Below, one piece after another: positions 15,101 to 28,118 of a DNA stretch of 64,000 nt. This DNA is from Clytia hemisphaerica. Lineage: Eukaryota > Cnidaria > Hydrozoa > Leptothecata > Clytiidae. Each line of letters begins with the position of its first letter. Within the stretch, counting starts at the first letter, position 1. A program made the position numbers and the translations under genes. The notes under the pieces were generated by a model. That model saw nothing but the letters and a program-made list of their open reading frames with translations, had not been told where the DNA came from and ran no database searches. The DNA lies in contig CACVBU010000795.1 in the NCBI GenBank assembly GCA_902728285.1, positions 124,001 through 188,000 of the forward strand, read 5' to 3'.

Positions 15101-18100
15101 AACAATCAAAAAATTCGAAAGCCAATCTGCGCAGACGCGTTGAAGATAAATCAAAACAACAACAAAGTGACGTCACTTCGCAACCTAGTGGTAATTTACA
15201 CGTTACAGAGCATCGAAAGAAGCTGCAACGTCTTCATTGGATATCGAAATACTTGGGAAAGATAATCGAGACAATGAGACGTAGAAGAAACAGGGATATC
15301 GAGGCAAGTAAACAAGAACAATATGCGAACGCGATAGTGGATTTGATTGATCGTCTCATGCTGATCCTCTTTACATTGGTGTTAATGGGTTGGTTTGCAT
15401 TGACTATCGGATTATCCTTATGGAGGATGACGCAACATGTGGCCCATGATCATTAATTAAAAGACCAAACGATTTTGAAAACAACGAATATAGCACTTCG
15501 ATATAATTGACATTTAAAAGTTAGTTAGAGTGTTTCGAGTTTTATGATAAAGTAAAACAGCCACAAAAAGATTGAGCTGTTCCCTTTAATATCCATACCT
15601 ATAAGGGTAAACAAATCTTTTCAAGCCGAAAAAATTCGGAGATTGTGCGGATATCCTCTGGTAAAAAAATTGCGAAAGACTCATGGAAAAAAGAGTACTA
15701 TTGCTTATGAAAAATTCAGGTCCCTGGAAATTCCATAAAGAAATTCTTGAAATCCTTGGAATATAAACGAGCATATCATTTCACCTCCGGAAAAAGGAAA
15801 AATAGGTAGACGATACGTGATCCAACCCCTTCGAAACAAGATCAACTCAACTCTGGAAACTCATAAGAAATTCAAAACACTACCTTAAACTGACAATCAT
15901 GTACGAATTTCACTGCGGGAAGCCTCAAGTAAACTTAAAAGAATTTTTAACTTTAATTAGTTATAACGTTTCGAAAAGGATCTCTGAGCATCCGAAAAAT
16001 ACGTTATTTAAAATATTTTTCTGCATCACTACTCGTATTTTTGGAGAGACTGGTTCAATTTGGGAATCTGGACCTCGGGTTGAAAATTTCTTTTGAAGAA
16101 GTTTATAATCATATCATCTATTTGCAAAACCTCAAGTTCAGTGGTATAAATGGTTTTGGGTTTCAATGATTTTGAATTTTCGAGGATTAGAGTTCCCCCT
16201 GAGAGAGAACATGCGACTTGGTGTTAAATAAACTTTTGAATTCATTTATGTCGGCTCAACATGTCCCTAAAATGACATATTCTTTCCAAGACTGACTTTT
16301 AAGTATCTACTAGGGGGGGGGGGGGGGGGGGGGGGGGGGGGTGGGGGGGCGGGGGGGTCAAAAATTTTTCCCACTAAAATTTCATGTCTTTAGGGACATG
16401 CCTAATCAAATTCTGCAAATTCAGGCATTTTTTTAAATTGTCAAACCTTTTGATGCAACGCTCTTTTCAGACATTGAGGTTCAAACAAAAAACACTTTAT
16501 TTTACGAGACAAGCAGGTTTTTTTGCGACTTGCAACACTCTTGGATGCGGCGCTAAATAGAGGAGATTACTTGAAAGAAACTCTTGTAAAAAATTTGAAA
16601 ATGAATGTGAAAAACAGTTTTTTAATAAGTAAAAAAAAAATTTATAGCAAACAGATACGAAAGCAATCACATTTCAAATAAAGCCTTAGCAACACGTAAA
16701 TAAATAACATCATAGTCATATGGCAGAAACTAAAATTATGCTTTAGAATAAACATAAAAGAAAGCAAAACATATTGATTTTGTTAAAATTTTAATCAAGA
16801 TGTTTTATCGAACATTAGTTTAGTCGAGTTTAGTCAACATTCTAATACTTCAGATAAAAGAATATGTAATAAGCTGTATACCGAATGACAATGAAAAGAA
16901 TGTAGTGTACAGTACAGCGGAGTGAGAATGAAGCATATAAAAAGGCAAATATATGTTAAACGGCCTTTAAACTGCTGTCAGCCATTTGGTAATTAATGTA
17001 ATCTGAAAACTTTCAAAAGGTATATGTCATCCTATTATACGCATACCCTGGTTATTTGTAAAAGACATTCATCACTCACTACCGGTGCCAAATTTGAAAA
17101 CGGCATATCGAACGGCTTATCATTGATTGGGTAATTATAATACACGATTTTTTTAATAAGAATAGTGTTTTTCCAATTCATCATGGATAATCTTAACTTT
17201 CTGGGGAAAATAATCCTGAAATATTCTTACTGTATTCTTTTAGGCTAGAATCAAAATCCAGCCTAAATCTAGCATGCTATACATATCTCAAGCTAAAATT
17301 TAGCACTTTTGTGAAACATTTTAGCATTGCTGGGGAATTAATGGCAGTTTAGGGGTAAATTGCTCTAAAATTGGAATTCTTCGGTTCAGCCATGGTCAGT
17401 CCTTGATGGTGGTATTCTTAGCATATTCTTGTTTTTTGGCTAATTTCATCATGAATATTCTTGTAAAGTATATTCTTATAAAAAAAAAGCGTGTGTTTCA
17501 ACCTGAATTCCTCATAATGGGAGATTTTTGGCCGTGAACATTTGGATCCATGTAGGCAAAACTGATATATTTTTAAGGACCAAATATAGGTATAATTTGA
17601 TAATTTGATACTGATTATTTCTGAGATATATAGTTGGGTCTGAAAATTTGCGTAACTTGGGATAACTCTCGTTTTATCATTACTAAAGTCTATTCACGAT
17701 AAGTGTGCACTAAATTTTGCTTTGCTTGTTATTTCTCAACCAATGCTTCAATCTTAACCAGCTACATGCTGAATGGACCTACCTGAAGATTGATGTAATA
17801 AGACAATTGAAAAATGGGAACAATAGTATGAAAATGCAGAATAATACGAGAACAACTCGAGAAATTCATGGAATCCGGCGATTCTCGGCTGTTCTGGCGA
17901 TTTTTAGAAAGTTCCTGTACCAAAGTCAGTTTCATGCTTAATCGTGGAAATTCTTATAAATGATGTTTTTGTTTGAAAAAAACAAAGACATGAAACGAAA
18001 AAATCCAATGAAAATCTGCAAAAACGGAAATTTCCGGCTTTTTTGGCCGGAAAAAACATTTTCTCAAAATTCGAACTCGGTCATGATTTGAACATTGCGA

Positions 18101-21100
18101 ATACGCATCATTCTGCAAAAAATCAGAGAAAAATAAGGATGAATATTCGAGAAAATGTCAAAAAAAACGGTTTTTCCGGCATATTTCCGGCATATTCGGC
18201 CGGAAAAAAATGTTTTTCGAAAATCTCGCTCCGTCACATTTTAGGTATTGTCATTTTGCATCAGTGTGCAAAATTTCATAAAAAAATATAAAGTACAGCT
18301 CGAGAAATTCAAGAAATACTGTCTTTCCGGCGAAAATAAGGTTGTTCCGGCCGGCGATTTTTGAATAGTTTCCGGCCTTCCAAAAAAAATTTTATTGAAA
18401 ATTGAAACATGCTTGATGGTGGGCATCGCTATTAATAATGTTTTTGAATGAAAAAACAACCAACTATAAGGAAAAAGTCCAATGAAAATCCAGAAAAACG
18501 GCGATTTCCGGCATATTTCCGGCATTTTCGGCCGGAAAAAATTTTTCTCAAAAATCGGACTCGGCCATGTTTTGGGCATTGTTAATACGCATCTTTGAGC
18601 AAAAAATCAGAAAAACTAATGATAAAATCTCGAGAAAGTGCTAAAAAGCCAGTTATTCCGGGATATTTCCGGCATTTTCGGCCGGAAAAATTTTTCTTCC
18701 GAAAATCGCGCTCTGTCACATTTTGGACATTGCCATTTTGCATCATTGTGCAAAAAATCAGAAAAAACTAATGAGCCAATCCCGAGAAAAGCTGGCAACA
18801 GACGAACGAACGAACGAACGAACGGACATGGGTTAATATAAAGGACCTCCACCGGGGTACCTGGAGGTAGGTCCAAAAAGTTTGGTATCGTTGGGAAGGT
18901 AGGAAGGAGCTTATTAATTTACTGTTAGTTTTTTTCCGTGATATTTGAAAAGAACATGAAGAAAAATGAAGAAGCAAAAATTTAACTTTTTATAGCCGTA
19001 TAAACGTTATTATTACATCTTTGGAAAGCTTAAAGCTATATACTTTTACTAGGAAATATCTATAATTTGAAATTTACAATATTCAACAGAATGAAAAGTA
19101 GATTGACTGATTTTTCTGAAAAGAAATTTCTTACACAATGTAAAATTCCGGGGGTGACAAAGTGGTTTCTTATGGGATGCAGTAATCACCAATTGAATAT
19201 TGCAAATTTCAAATTCGTTCGTTCGTTTGTTCATTTGTTTTTATTATTTTTTGCACAATGATGCAAATTGGCAATACCAACAATGTGACGGAGCCTGATT
19301 TTCCGAAAGTTCTGTCTTCGAAGAATACAGAATAACTGCCTACAAATAGGTTTTTTTGGAACTTGTGCAAAATCGCTTCACTAGTTTTTATTGATTTTTG
19401 GCAAAAAGACACAGGACAAGGTTTTCTAAGAGTTGCTGAAGGAGTTTGGAAACTATTCTAGTCGCGAGTTAGGGAGTTGCTAGTTTCGAATTGGGGAGTT
19501 GCTAGTTTCGAGTTGGGGAGTTAAAAAATTACCGGCTACCGAAAAAGAATAACATACATCAAAAGTACGATTTTGAAAGTAAATGTAATACGAGAGTAAT
19601 ATATAACACATATAATACGTATAATACATATACCACCTGTAATATGCTTGCTTGCCTTAAAAACGTGCGCTGAGAGCATGGAAAGCTATTTCCTACTGTC
19701 AATTCATATCCATTTATATTTCCTGCATCACATTGAGTATAAATATAATTCTTGATTAAAGTGACTTTAGAACCATTGTATTTTATAATGTGAGCAAAAT
19801 TTTTATTAAAAAGTGTCAATTCCAATGATAAAATGACAAAAGAAAGTGTCATTATTTTTCTAGCCCTATAAGCCATCTCTACGAATTTTTTGAGGCTAAG
19901 ATGACTGTCAACTTATATCCTTTTATACAATAAGCATCACTTGCAGTATGATCAATATTTTTTGGGGAATTTGTTTGACAATCATTGTATTAGAAGATTT
20001 TGTCAATATTTTTACAAGAACGTGTCATGTTGTCAGCATTATGACAATGACATAAACAGTACTAAGTATTTTGGCTTTGCTAGCCAGCACCTTACCATTT
20101 TCATGATCTTAAAGTCAATAATATGTTTGGTACTGGCTAATTTTAAATTGTACTTTTGGGCTACATTGGTTTAAATTAGAAAATTTTCGGTCGCCGTGAA
20201 GTTTTACGAACTCCCCAACTCGAAACTAGCAACTCCCCAACTCCCCAACTCACCAACTAGAACATTACCTAGACTCTTGCTGAAGCTGTTTTTTCCAAAA
20301 AAAAATTTATGTGTGAAAATCGAATTTTCTTATTTGGAGAGACCCCCTTTTGTCATTTTTAGGGAAAATGAGCATTTATTATTGGCTTGCTAATTTTTTC
20401 TATTTTTTTTTAGTTTGGATTTTTTTACTATTGTTTCTAATTTTTTTCTGTTTCCTTATTACATAACAGTTGCTGAAACTGTTTTTTCCAAAAAAAGAAT
20501 TTTATGTGTGAAAATCGGATTTTTCTTATTTGGGGAGATCCGCTTTTGTCATTGTTTTGATATAACTCCACCAAGTTTATTAATCATACTTTCTGTCATA
20601 ACATGTCACGATAACTTTCACTGATAGCGCGCCCTTTTTCACTTTTTTGTTTTCATTTAAAATGACCGGAGGCCGGTTGGAGAATTAGAGAACGACCACC
20701 GCCTAACCGCCTATCGCCCGATGGGATTAACAAATAACGAGTGTGTAACTTGCCGCGCGAGTGACGTCAAACGCTCCATCGTTTTGCCACTAAGCTGGTC
20801 TTCTTCGTTCCAGACATTCGCGTGTGTTTCACTATGGATTTTTTTTCATATTTCGATTTAAAAGCCTACTCAGTGTGAAAGAGAAATCGTGTATCTTTTA
20901 TTACGCCGTTCATTAACTCAAATCAAATTACTTTGGAGGTTCGGTGAAATTGGTGGCCGAATTGCTGTCCCATGTTTTGTCAGATAGTCCCAAATTAGAG
21001 CAGTTGACGGTACGGTATAGTCATTTCAATAAAGAATTGGATTACATTGTTACATAGTGGAAGAAAGTAGTTAGTCAAGGTGAACCAATCAAAATAAAAA

Positions 21101-24100
21101 ATGATCACAGTTATGAGTGGAATACTACAAGGTAGTGTTTTGGGACCATTGCTTTTGTCTTGTACATAAATGATCTGCCTGACAATTTTATTTCATCTAT
21201 ACTACTTTTCGCAGATGACAAAAAGCTTTTCAAACGGGTCAATAAGTGATATAGAAAAACTTGAAAAATGGTCTTAAGATTAGCTTTTGAGATTCCACCC
21301 CGACAAATGCCACGTCCTTAGACTTGGTAAATTCGCAAATATCAAACATGCTCACCCGTATAGTCTTGCGGATAATCAGCTTGAGCATGTATTCGAAGAA
21401 AAAGACCTTGGTATACTGATTGATGCTGAACTATCATTTGAACAACATATAGCCAAGCAAGTCAACAAGGCTAACACTATGCTCGGGGTCATCAAGCGAG
21501 GTTTCATCAGCTTAACTCCAGAGATCCTCCGCACTCTACAGCTGTCCGATTTCATCTGGAGTATGAACAATTAGTTTTGTCACTAGGGAGTGCGAAAACG
21601 CACAGCAAGACTGGTCCTAATGTGCCGCAACCTCTCGTATAGCGAAAAACTTCGAAGACAGTTCTGTGAATGGTCCAAGTCTACAAACATCTCGACTTTT
21701 ATTGTCACATCTAGAACAAGTGAAACTACTTTCTAACAAACAACATGGTTTTACTAAACCACCGATCAGCAATAACACAACTTTTAAACTGTCTAGATGT
21801 GTGTACCGAAGACATTGCTAACGGTAAAGCTGTTGAAGCAGTATACTTTTTTCTATAGACTATACCTAGTATATAGAGATGTTCAGCGGCGCGCAACAAA
21901 AACAGTCGAATCGTGTAGGCGACTATGTAATGAAAGCAGACTACAAAGAATTGAAATCCCAAGTCTACCCTACAATATAGGCAAGATAAGTTTACCTCGA
22001 TTTACCTATCGATAAGTTATCTTGAGATAAATCCCATGAATGGTCGTTTTATTTTTACATAAGTGTTCCCGTTTCGTATCAGACACATGTTTCATATCAG
22101 GACAGTGTCTGCCTATTGTTATATTATTCTGATATAAGCAAAAAAAAGTTTTTATTTTCCTCTTTTTGACCAATCTTGCTCCACATCTGTGTCATTTCAA
22201 TGTGAAAAAGTTTGTAAACTAAAATTGATGAGCAAGCAGGCGATATCACTCTTATTCAAAAACAAAACCTTTTGGGCCAAAAAGTCCCTGATAATGAGGT
22301 TTCTTGGACTTTGTGTGAAATTACTTCATTAGTTTTTTATACATAAAGATGGAGGGCAAGGTTCTCTAAAAAGTGGCTGAAGCAGTTTTTTTCTAGAATT
22401 TTTTTTGGCCGTAAAAATCGGATTTTCTTATTTGAGAATATGATTTTCGACCGCCGGAGGCGGTTTCTTTCATAGTGGTACCCTAATCTCGTTTTGCCTT
22501 GGCTCATTACTTTGTCTGCCATTTACTTTCGTTTTTTTTAACTAGATTACCCAGGTGTTTCTCTTTTTTTTCCCTGAATGTCTTTTATTCGGAATTGAAT
22601 AATCGAGACATGAAAAATGACTATATTGTAATCTGTTTTCAATGAATAATCTAAAATGTACTGGAGATGACATGTAGGCGTTAATAATGTGCGCGCGCTC
22701 TTTCGGGAGCGTGATGCGTGATGGAAGGCGGTCGTTTCAGTGTGGTTTAGATCCACACTGTGACCTAGTATTAATTTCGCCTTAGCGAAAGTATTACGAT
22801 AGGCATGGTGCGATATCGGACGAAAATTTAGAAAACGAAAGTACTTGATACGGTGGACGAACTCACTAAAATCAATTTACAAATTACACGCTCGTATAAC
22901 CACGGAAGATCTTCGCAGGTTTTCTTTGGATTACGTCATTATGTCTTTGTGTCTTTAGCTTTACAGTTTTGATTTTTCTTTATTTTCTTTTAAGCATATA
23001 CTTTATAAGAATCAAATTAATAACTCTTGATAGACGGTGATATACCTTTCGGTAATTAGTTCTTACAAAGTAAACAAGGGATGGGGCACAATATGAGCAT
23101 ATTTATTTTTCTTATAAGCATATACTTTATAAGAATCAAATCAAAAACTCTTGATAGACGGTGACATACCTTTCGGTAATTAGTTCTTAAAGTAAACAAG
23201 GGATGACGCAAAATAAGAGCATATTTATTTTTCTTATAAGCATATACTTTATTAGAATCAAATCAATAACTCTTGATAGACGGTGATATACCTTTCGGTA
23301 ATTAGTTCTTACAAAGTGAACAAGGGATGGGGCACAATATGAGCATATTTATTTTTCTTATAAGCATTACTTTATAAGAATCAAATCACTAACTCTTGAT
23401 AGACGGTGATATACCTTCCGGTAATTAGTTCTTACAAAGTAAACAAGGGACGGCGCACAATATGAGCATATTTATTTTTCTTATAAGCATTTACTTTATA
23501 AGAATCAAATCAATAACTCTTGATAGATGGTGATATACCTTTCGGTAATTAGTTCTTACAAAGTAAACAAGGGACGGCGCACAATATGAGCATATTTATT
23601 TTTCTTATAAGCATATACTTTATAAGAATCAAATCAATAACTCTTGATAGACGGTGATATACCTTCCGGTAATTAGTTCTTACAAAGTAAACAAGGGTTT
23701 GTACAATATGAGCATATTTACTTTTCTTATAAGCATTTACTTTATAAAAATCAAATCAATAACTCTTGATAGATGGTGATATACCTTTCGGTAATTAGTT
23801 CTTACAAAGTAAACAAGGGATGGCGTGCAATAAGAGCATATCTATTTTTTATAAGCATATACTTTATGAGAGTTTTTAAAAATTAAACAACAATTGTTCT
23901 TAAATTGGTCTTATTTTTTTAGCGATCTTAAGCCTCGTTGTTCTTGTTAAATTGTTTCATCAAGGCTCGATGTAAAGTAGATTTCAGATTAGCTTCATCT
24001 ACTTCTTGTTTTTCCCATGTAGTTCAAATTCTAGGCGAAATTTTCGACTTCAAGTCGTCTTGTATATATATTGTATTAATCACTTTTGAATTGCTTATGG

Positions 24101-27100
24101 CATCTACTTTTCTCCACTTTTTATCTCGACGTTATCTGTTCAGATCAAACAGATCTAAGCAGCAGCAAAAGGTCTACATCGTACATTTTTATTATAAAGA
24201 TTTATTAACCGTTAGGAAAAAGTGGCTAGAGACAAAACACTGAATGACGGAATGCCGGAACCGGAATAGCTGTTCCGGCCGGAATAGGCCGGAATAGCTA
24301 TTCCGCAGAATATGATTTTATATATTTTTTCCATAATCACCTATAATCAGCAATCGGCTACCTCATTGGCTGTTTTTTCGTATATAAAGGAATGCACTCG
24401 CTTGTAAAATCATCCTAATACACCTTTCCCGGGGTGTTGTTTGGGATTTTATGTTTGAGTGTTTCCCTTACATCATATAAAACTAAGATAGAACTAGAAA
24501 TAGAATTACATGAAAACGAGACCTGGCTGTATATAGAGGGCTGTAGAGGCCTCAATTGGTCCCACCAGGGAACTTTACCAGACTGCTTAGTCGGCCTTGA
24601 GCAAGGTATAAATAGCCAGAAAAAGTCCCCGAAAAAGCACTCCATTACCTCCATGCATGTTCCACATCCAAGGTTCGGGGGTTCGGGTCAAAGTCCCAAT
24701 TTTTGACCAGATTTTAATATTGATCTTGTAGAAAAGTGCTATAACTATTACTGAAGTGAAGTGAATCCGTAATCATCGAACGTCATCACTGTGAAAAAAA
24801 TTCTCAAAAATAATCATTCAGTCAAAAGATATCAAACAAAGTTATAAGCTGATTGACGTCTAAAAACGCTGTTTTCTGCAGTTTTTTGCTGTTTTTTGGG
24901 GTCAATCACTTATTAACTTTGTATCATAACTTTATATTGAATAAATATTTTAATGAAATTTCTTCACAGTGATGATCTCTTAAGATCAAAGAATCTCTCC
25001 AGTGAAAATGAAAGTTATAGCACTTTTCTACAAGATCTTCATTTTTTTCTTCTTCATTTTCATCTTCATTTTTAGAGTTTTTTTAAAGATTTTTTTATTT
25101 CAAATTGTTCCACTCACTAATATATTTCCAATGATACCGAATTTATAAAGATTGAAGAGTTCCTTCAAAAGTTATAGGTAAAAGAAAAAAGAGTGCACAC
25201 TTATCGTGAATAGACTTTAGGATGATTTTACAAGCGAGTGCATTCCTTTATATACAAAAAAACAGCCAATGAGGTAGCCGATGGCTGATTATAGGTGATT
25301 ATGGGTGATTATGGGTGTTAATGGGTGATTATGGATGATTATGTACATAGAATGATATACCCTCAGGGGTGATAAAAGAGAAAGATTATTATATTATTAT
25401 TATAATAAAAAATCTTATTCCTCGGAATAGCTATTCCGGCCTATTCCGGCCGGAACAGCTATTCCGGTTCCGGCATTCCGCCATTTAGTGTTTCTCTAGC
25501 CGGAAAAAGTGAAAATTCTTTTCTGATGAATACTACAGAAAGTTCTCTCTCCTTTTTTTTTGAAGCGGTCGTCAACAGTGTGTTTGAAACACGCTGACCG
25601 CAGGGTCCACATCATGAAGTAGTAACTATACCATTTTTACCTTTCTTAAGACAGAACACGATTTTTCTTGAAAGTCAACTTGTTGAAAGTAGCAAAAAAT
25701 TACTTCATTTGATTGCTTCATCTAACTGACTGACCGACCGCGTGGTGTGTTGACGAAAATTGGGGAGACTGGGGAGTCAATTCTTGAAAGTGGAGATTCT
25801 GGCGCCTCTTGTCTTTCAGCGCCCCCATACCATAAAAATTGGCAGTTTCATCCCTACCCTGCAACCACGCTACTGGTTACAGAGGGTGGCGTAAACCCCC
25901 CTAGTAACTCAACTCAACAAGCTATATGCTGAATGGGCTAATGAAGGCTAATGTAGAAAGAAAATAAAAAAATGGCAATAATAGTAAGAAAATGCAAACT
26001 AAAAAAATCAGAAAAAATAGCAAGCCAATCATGATAAAAGGAATTTCCCCAAATAAGAAAACCCGATTTTCAGGCTTAAAAATTTTTTTCCGAGAAAACA
26101 GCTTCAGCCACTGTTTAGAAAACCTTGCCCTCTATTTTTCCGCCAAAAATCAATAAAAAACTAATGAAGTGATTTTACACAAATTCCAAAAAAACCTATT
26201 TGTAGGCAGTTATTTTCGGCCCAAATTTGCCCAAAAGTTTTTTCTTGCAAATCAGGCCCCGTCACATTTTGAGTATTGCCAATTTGCATCATTGTGCAAA
26301 AAATGATAACGAACGAACGAACGGCTTTACAGAGAAAAAAAGCAAGTTTTGATGTATCTAAGCGCATTTCTTAATAATTAAAAGAACTTTTTCATGAACT
26401 TCTTCATGAAAATACTAGTAATAATAAAACGAGAGTTATCCCAAGCTACGCAAATTTTCAGACCCAACTTTATATCTCAGAAATAATCATTATCAAATTA
26501 TTCTGGTCGATTCGTCTCTGATATGCCTATATTTGGCCATTAAAAAATATTAGTTTTGCCCACTGAGGTCCAAATGTTCAGGGCCAGAAATCTGCTATTA
26601 TGAATACCCAAGTGAGTGGCCCAGAAGCTCAGAATATTCTAATCACCGTAAGAAACCGTCAAATGTTTTAACCGCACTAAGCTCAACTGTGATATTGCAA
26701 TTATTTGTAGGCCTTATTGTAAAATTGGTAGGTTGAATTTATTCATTAAACTCGGAAACGCCTCAGGTATTTACCCGAGAAAGAGGTCTGCAAAATTTCA
26801 GCCAAATCAGATCATTTTGTAAAAGTCTCCAGGCTACCCCCAACAAGGAAATAAACGCCAATGACAAGATCATTTTCGCTCGTACAAGTCATACTACACG
26901 TTTATTTGACAATTTTTCTACCAATCACGCCTCTTAGTAATTTTTACTTATTAACCTATATCTCCTCTTGATTATACAGATCCAATGCCAAAGACTTTCA
27001 CCATTTGGGTTCAGAAATTTTAAAGCAATGGCAAACAAAGCAATAGAAGCAGTTACCGATAAAACAAATGAATTGACACTTTCTGAAACAAATACTAGAC

Positions 27101-28083
27101 CGACGTTAGAAGAAATTAAGGAAGACGTGAGGAGTAAATTTAATAAGAAAAAAGGAAACTTGAGTGCTATTTTCCGCAAAATCACAAAACAATATGATGG
27201 AAAGACATGGACAGGACGTGTGTCTGATTACAACAACACTGAAACGAGACGCCCTCCACAAAAAAGAGGTAAAATAACAGTCGATGATCTAGATAAAAAA
27301 AGAATGATTCGCTATCACTCAATCATAGTTTACTTTTACCTAAATTCTTTAAAGTTGAAGAAAAATGGCAGATCTATTCCGATACACCCAAAAGAAGTCC
27401 AGATTATGGTTGTGGGGGGTCTACCAAATGGAATAAATAAATATTACTTCGCGACAAATAATAACGACTATGTAGAAAGAATCAGAGAAATCGCTGAAGG
27501 TGAATGGACGAAGAAAATCGATGAAAAAGTACTTTTAGAAATCCGTAATAAACTTAAACGTTTACGCGCCGAATCAAGCATTTATCAACTTCTCGGTAAC
27601 CAGTATCCTGAAGAGTTCAAGACTTTTCTCACAGATTTGAATAGTAAAAATTACGAATACATGACTAATAATGGTCCAAAAGGAAAGCATGCTGAAGAAT
27701 ATTTATGTGATAAGGCAAAAGCACTCGCACAATTTCATGGAGACAGTAAGTTAACATTCAAGATATATGGCAAAAGACGACCATGTATCACGTGTGCAGC
27801 AAGGATGGCGACTGAGAAAAAGGACCATGAGCAAAAACTAACGATAGAATACAACGAACACCACGGAAGATTTTTCCTTCTAACAACCAAGTATTTGTCA
27901 AGTATTGAGCAAGGAATTCGCATCGCCGAGATATTAGTAAACAGCTCGTCCTACATAACACAAAAAAAAGATGGTTCGACCGAGACAGGATACGGTACTG
28001 AAACCGAACGCGACGAGAACGAGAACGAGAACGAGAACGAGAACGAGAACGAGAAGGAGAAGGAGAAGGAGAAGGAGAAGGAG

Positions 28084-28118
<35 letters not shown>

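Noticed and set aside
18241..18977. Frames with [13 protein letters not shown] runs
   Set aside because: Produced by GAAC tetramer repeats at the tail of a mobile element.
22991..23870. Evenly spaced repeats as a CRISPR array
   Set aside because: Units are contiguous at 123 bp with no distinct spacers, in animal DNA; it is a satellite.
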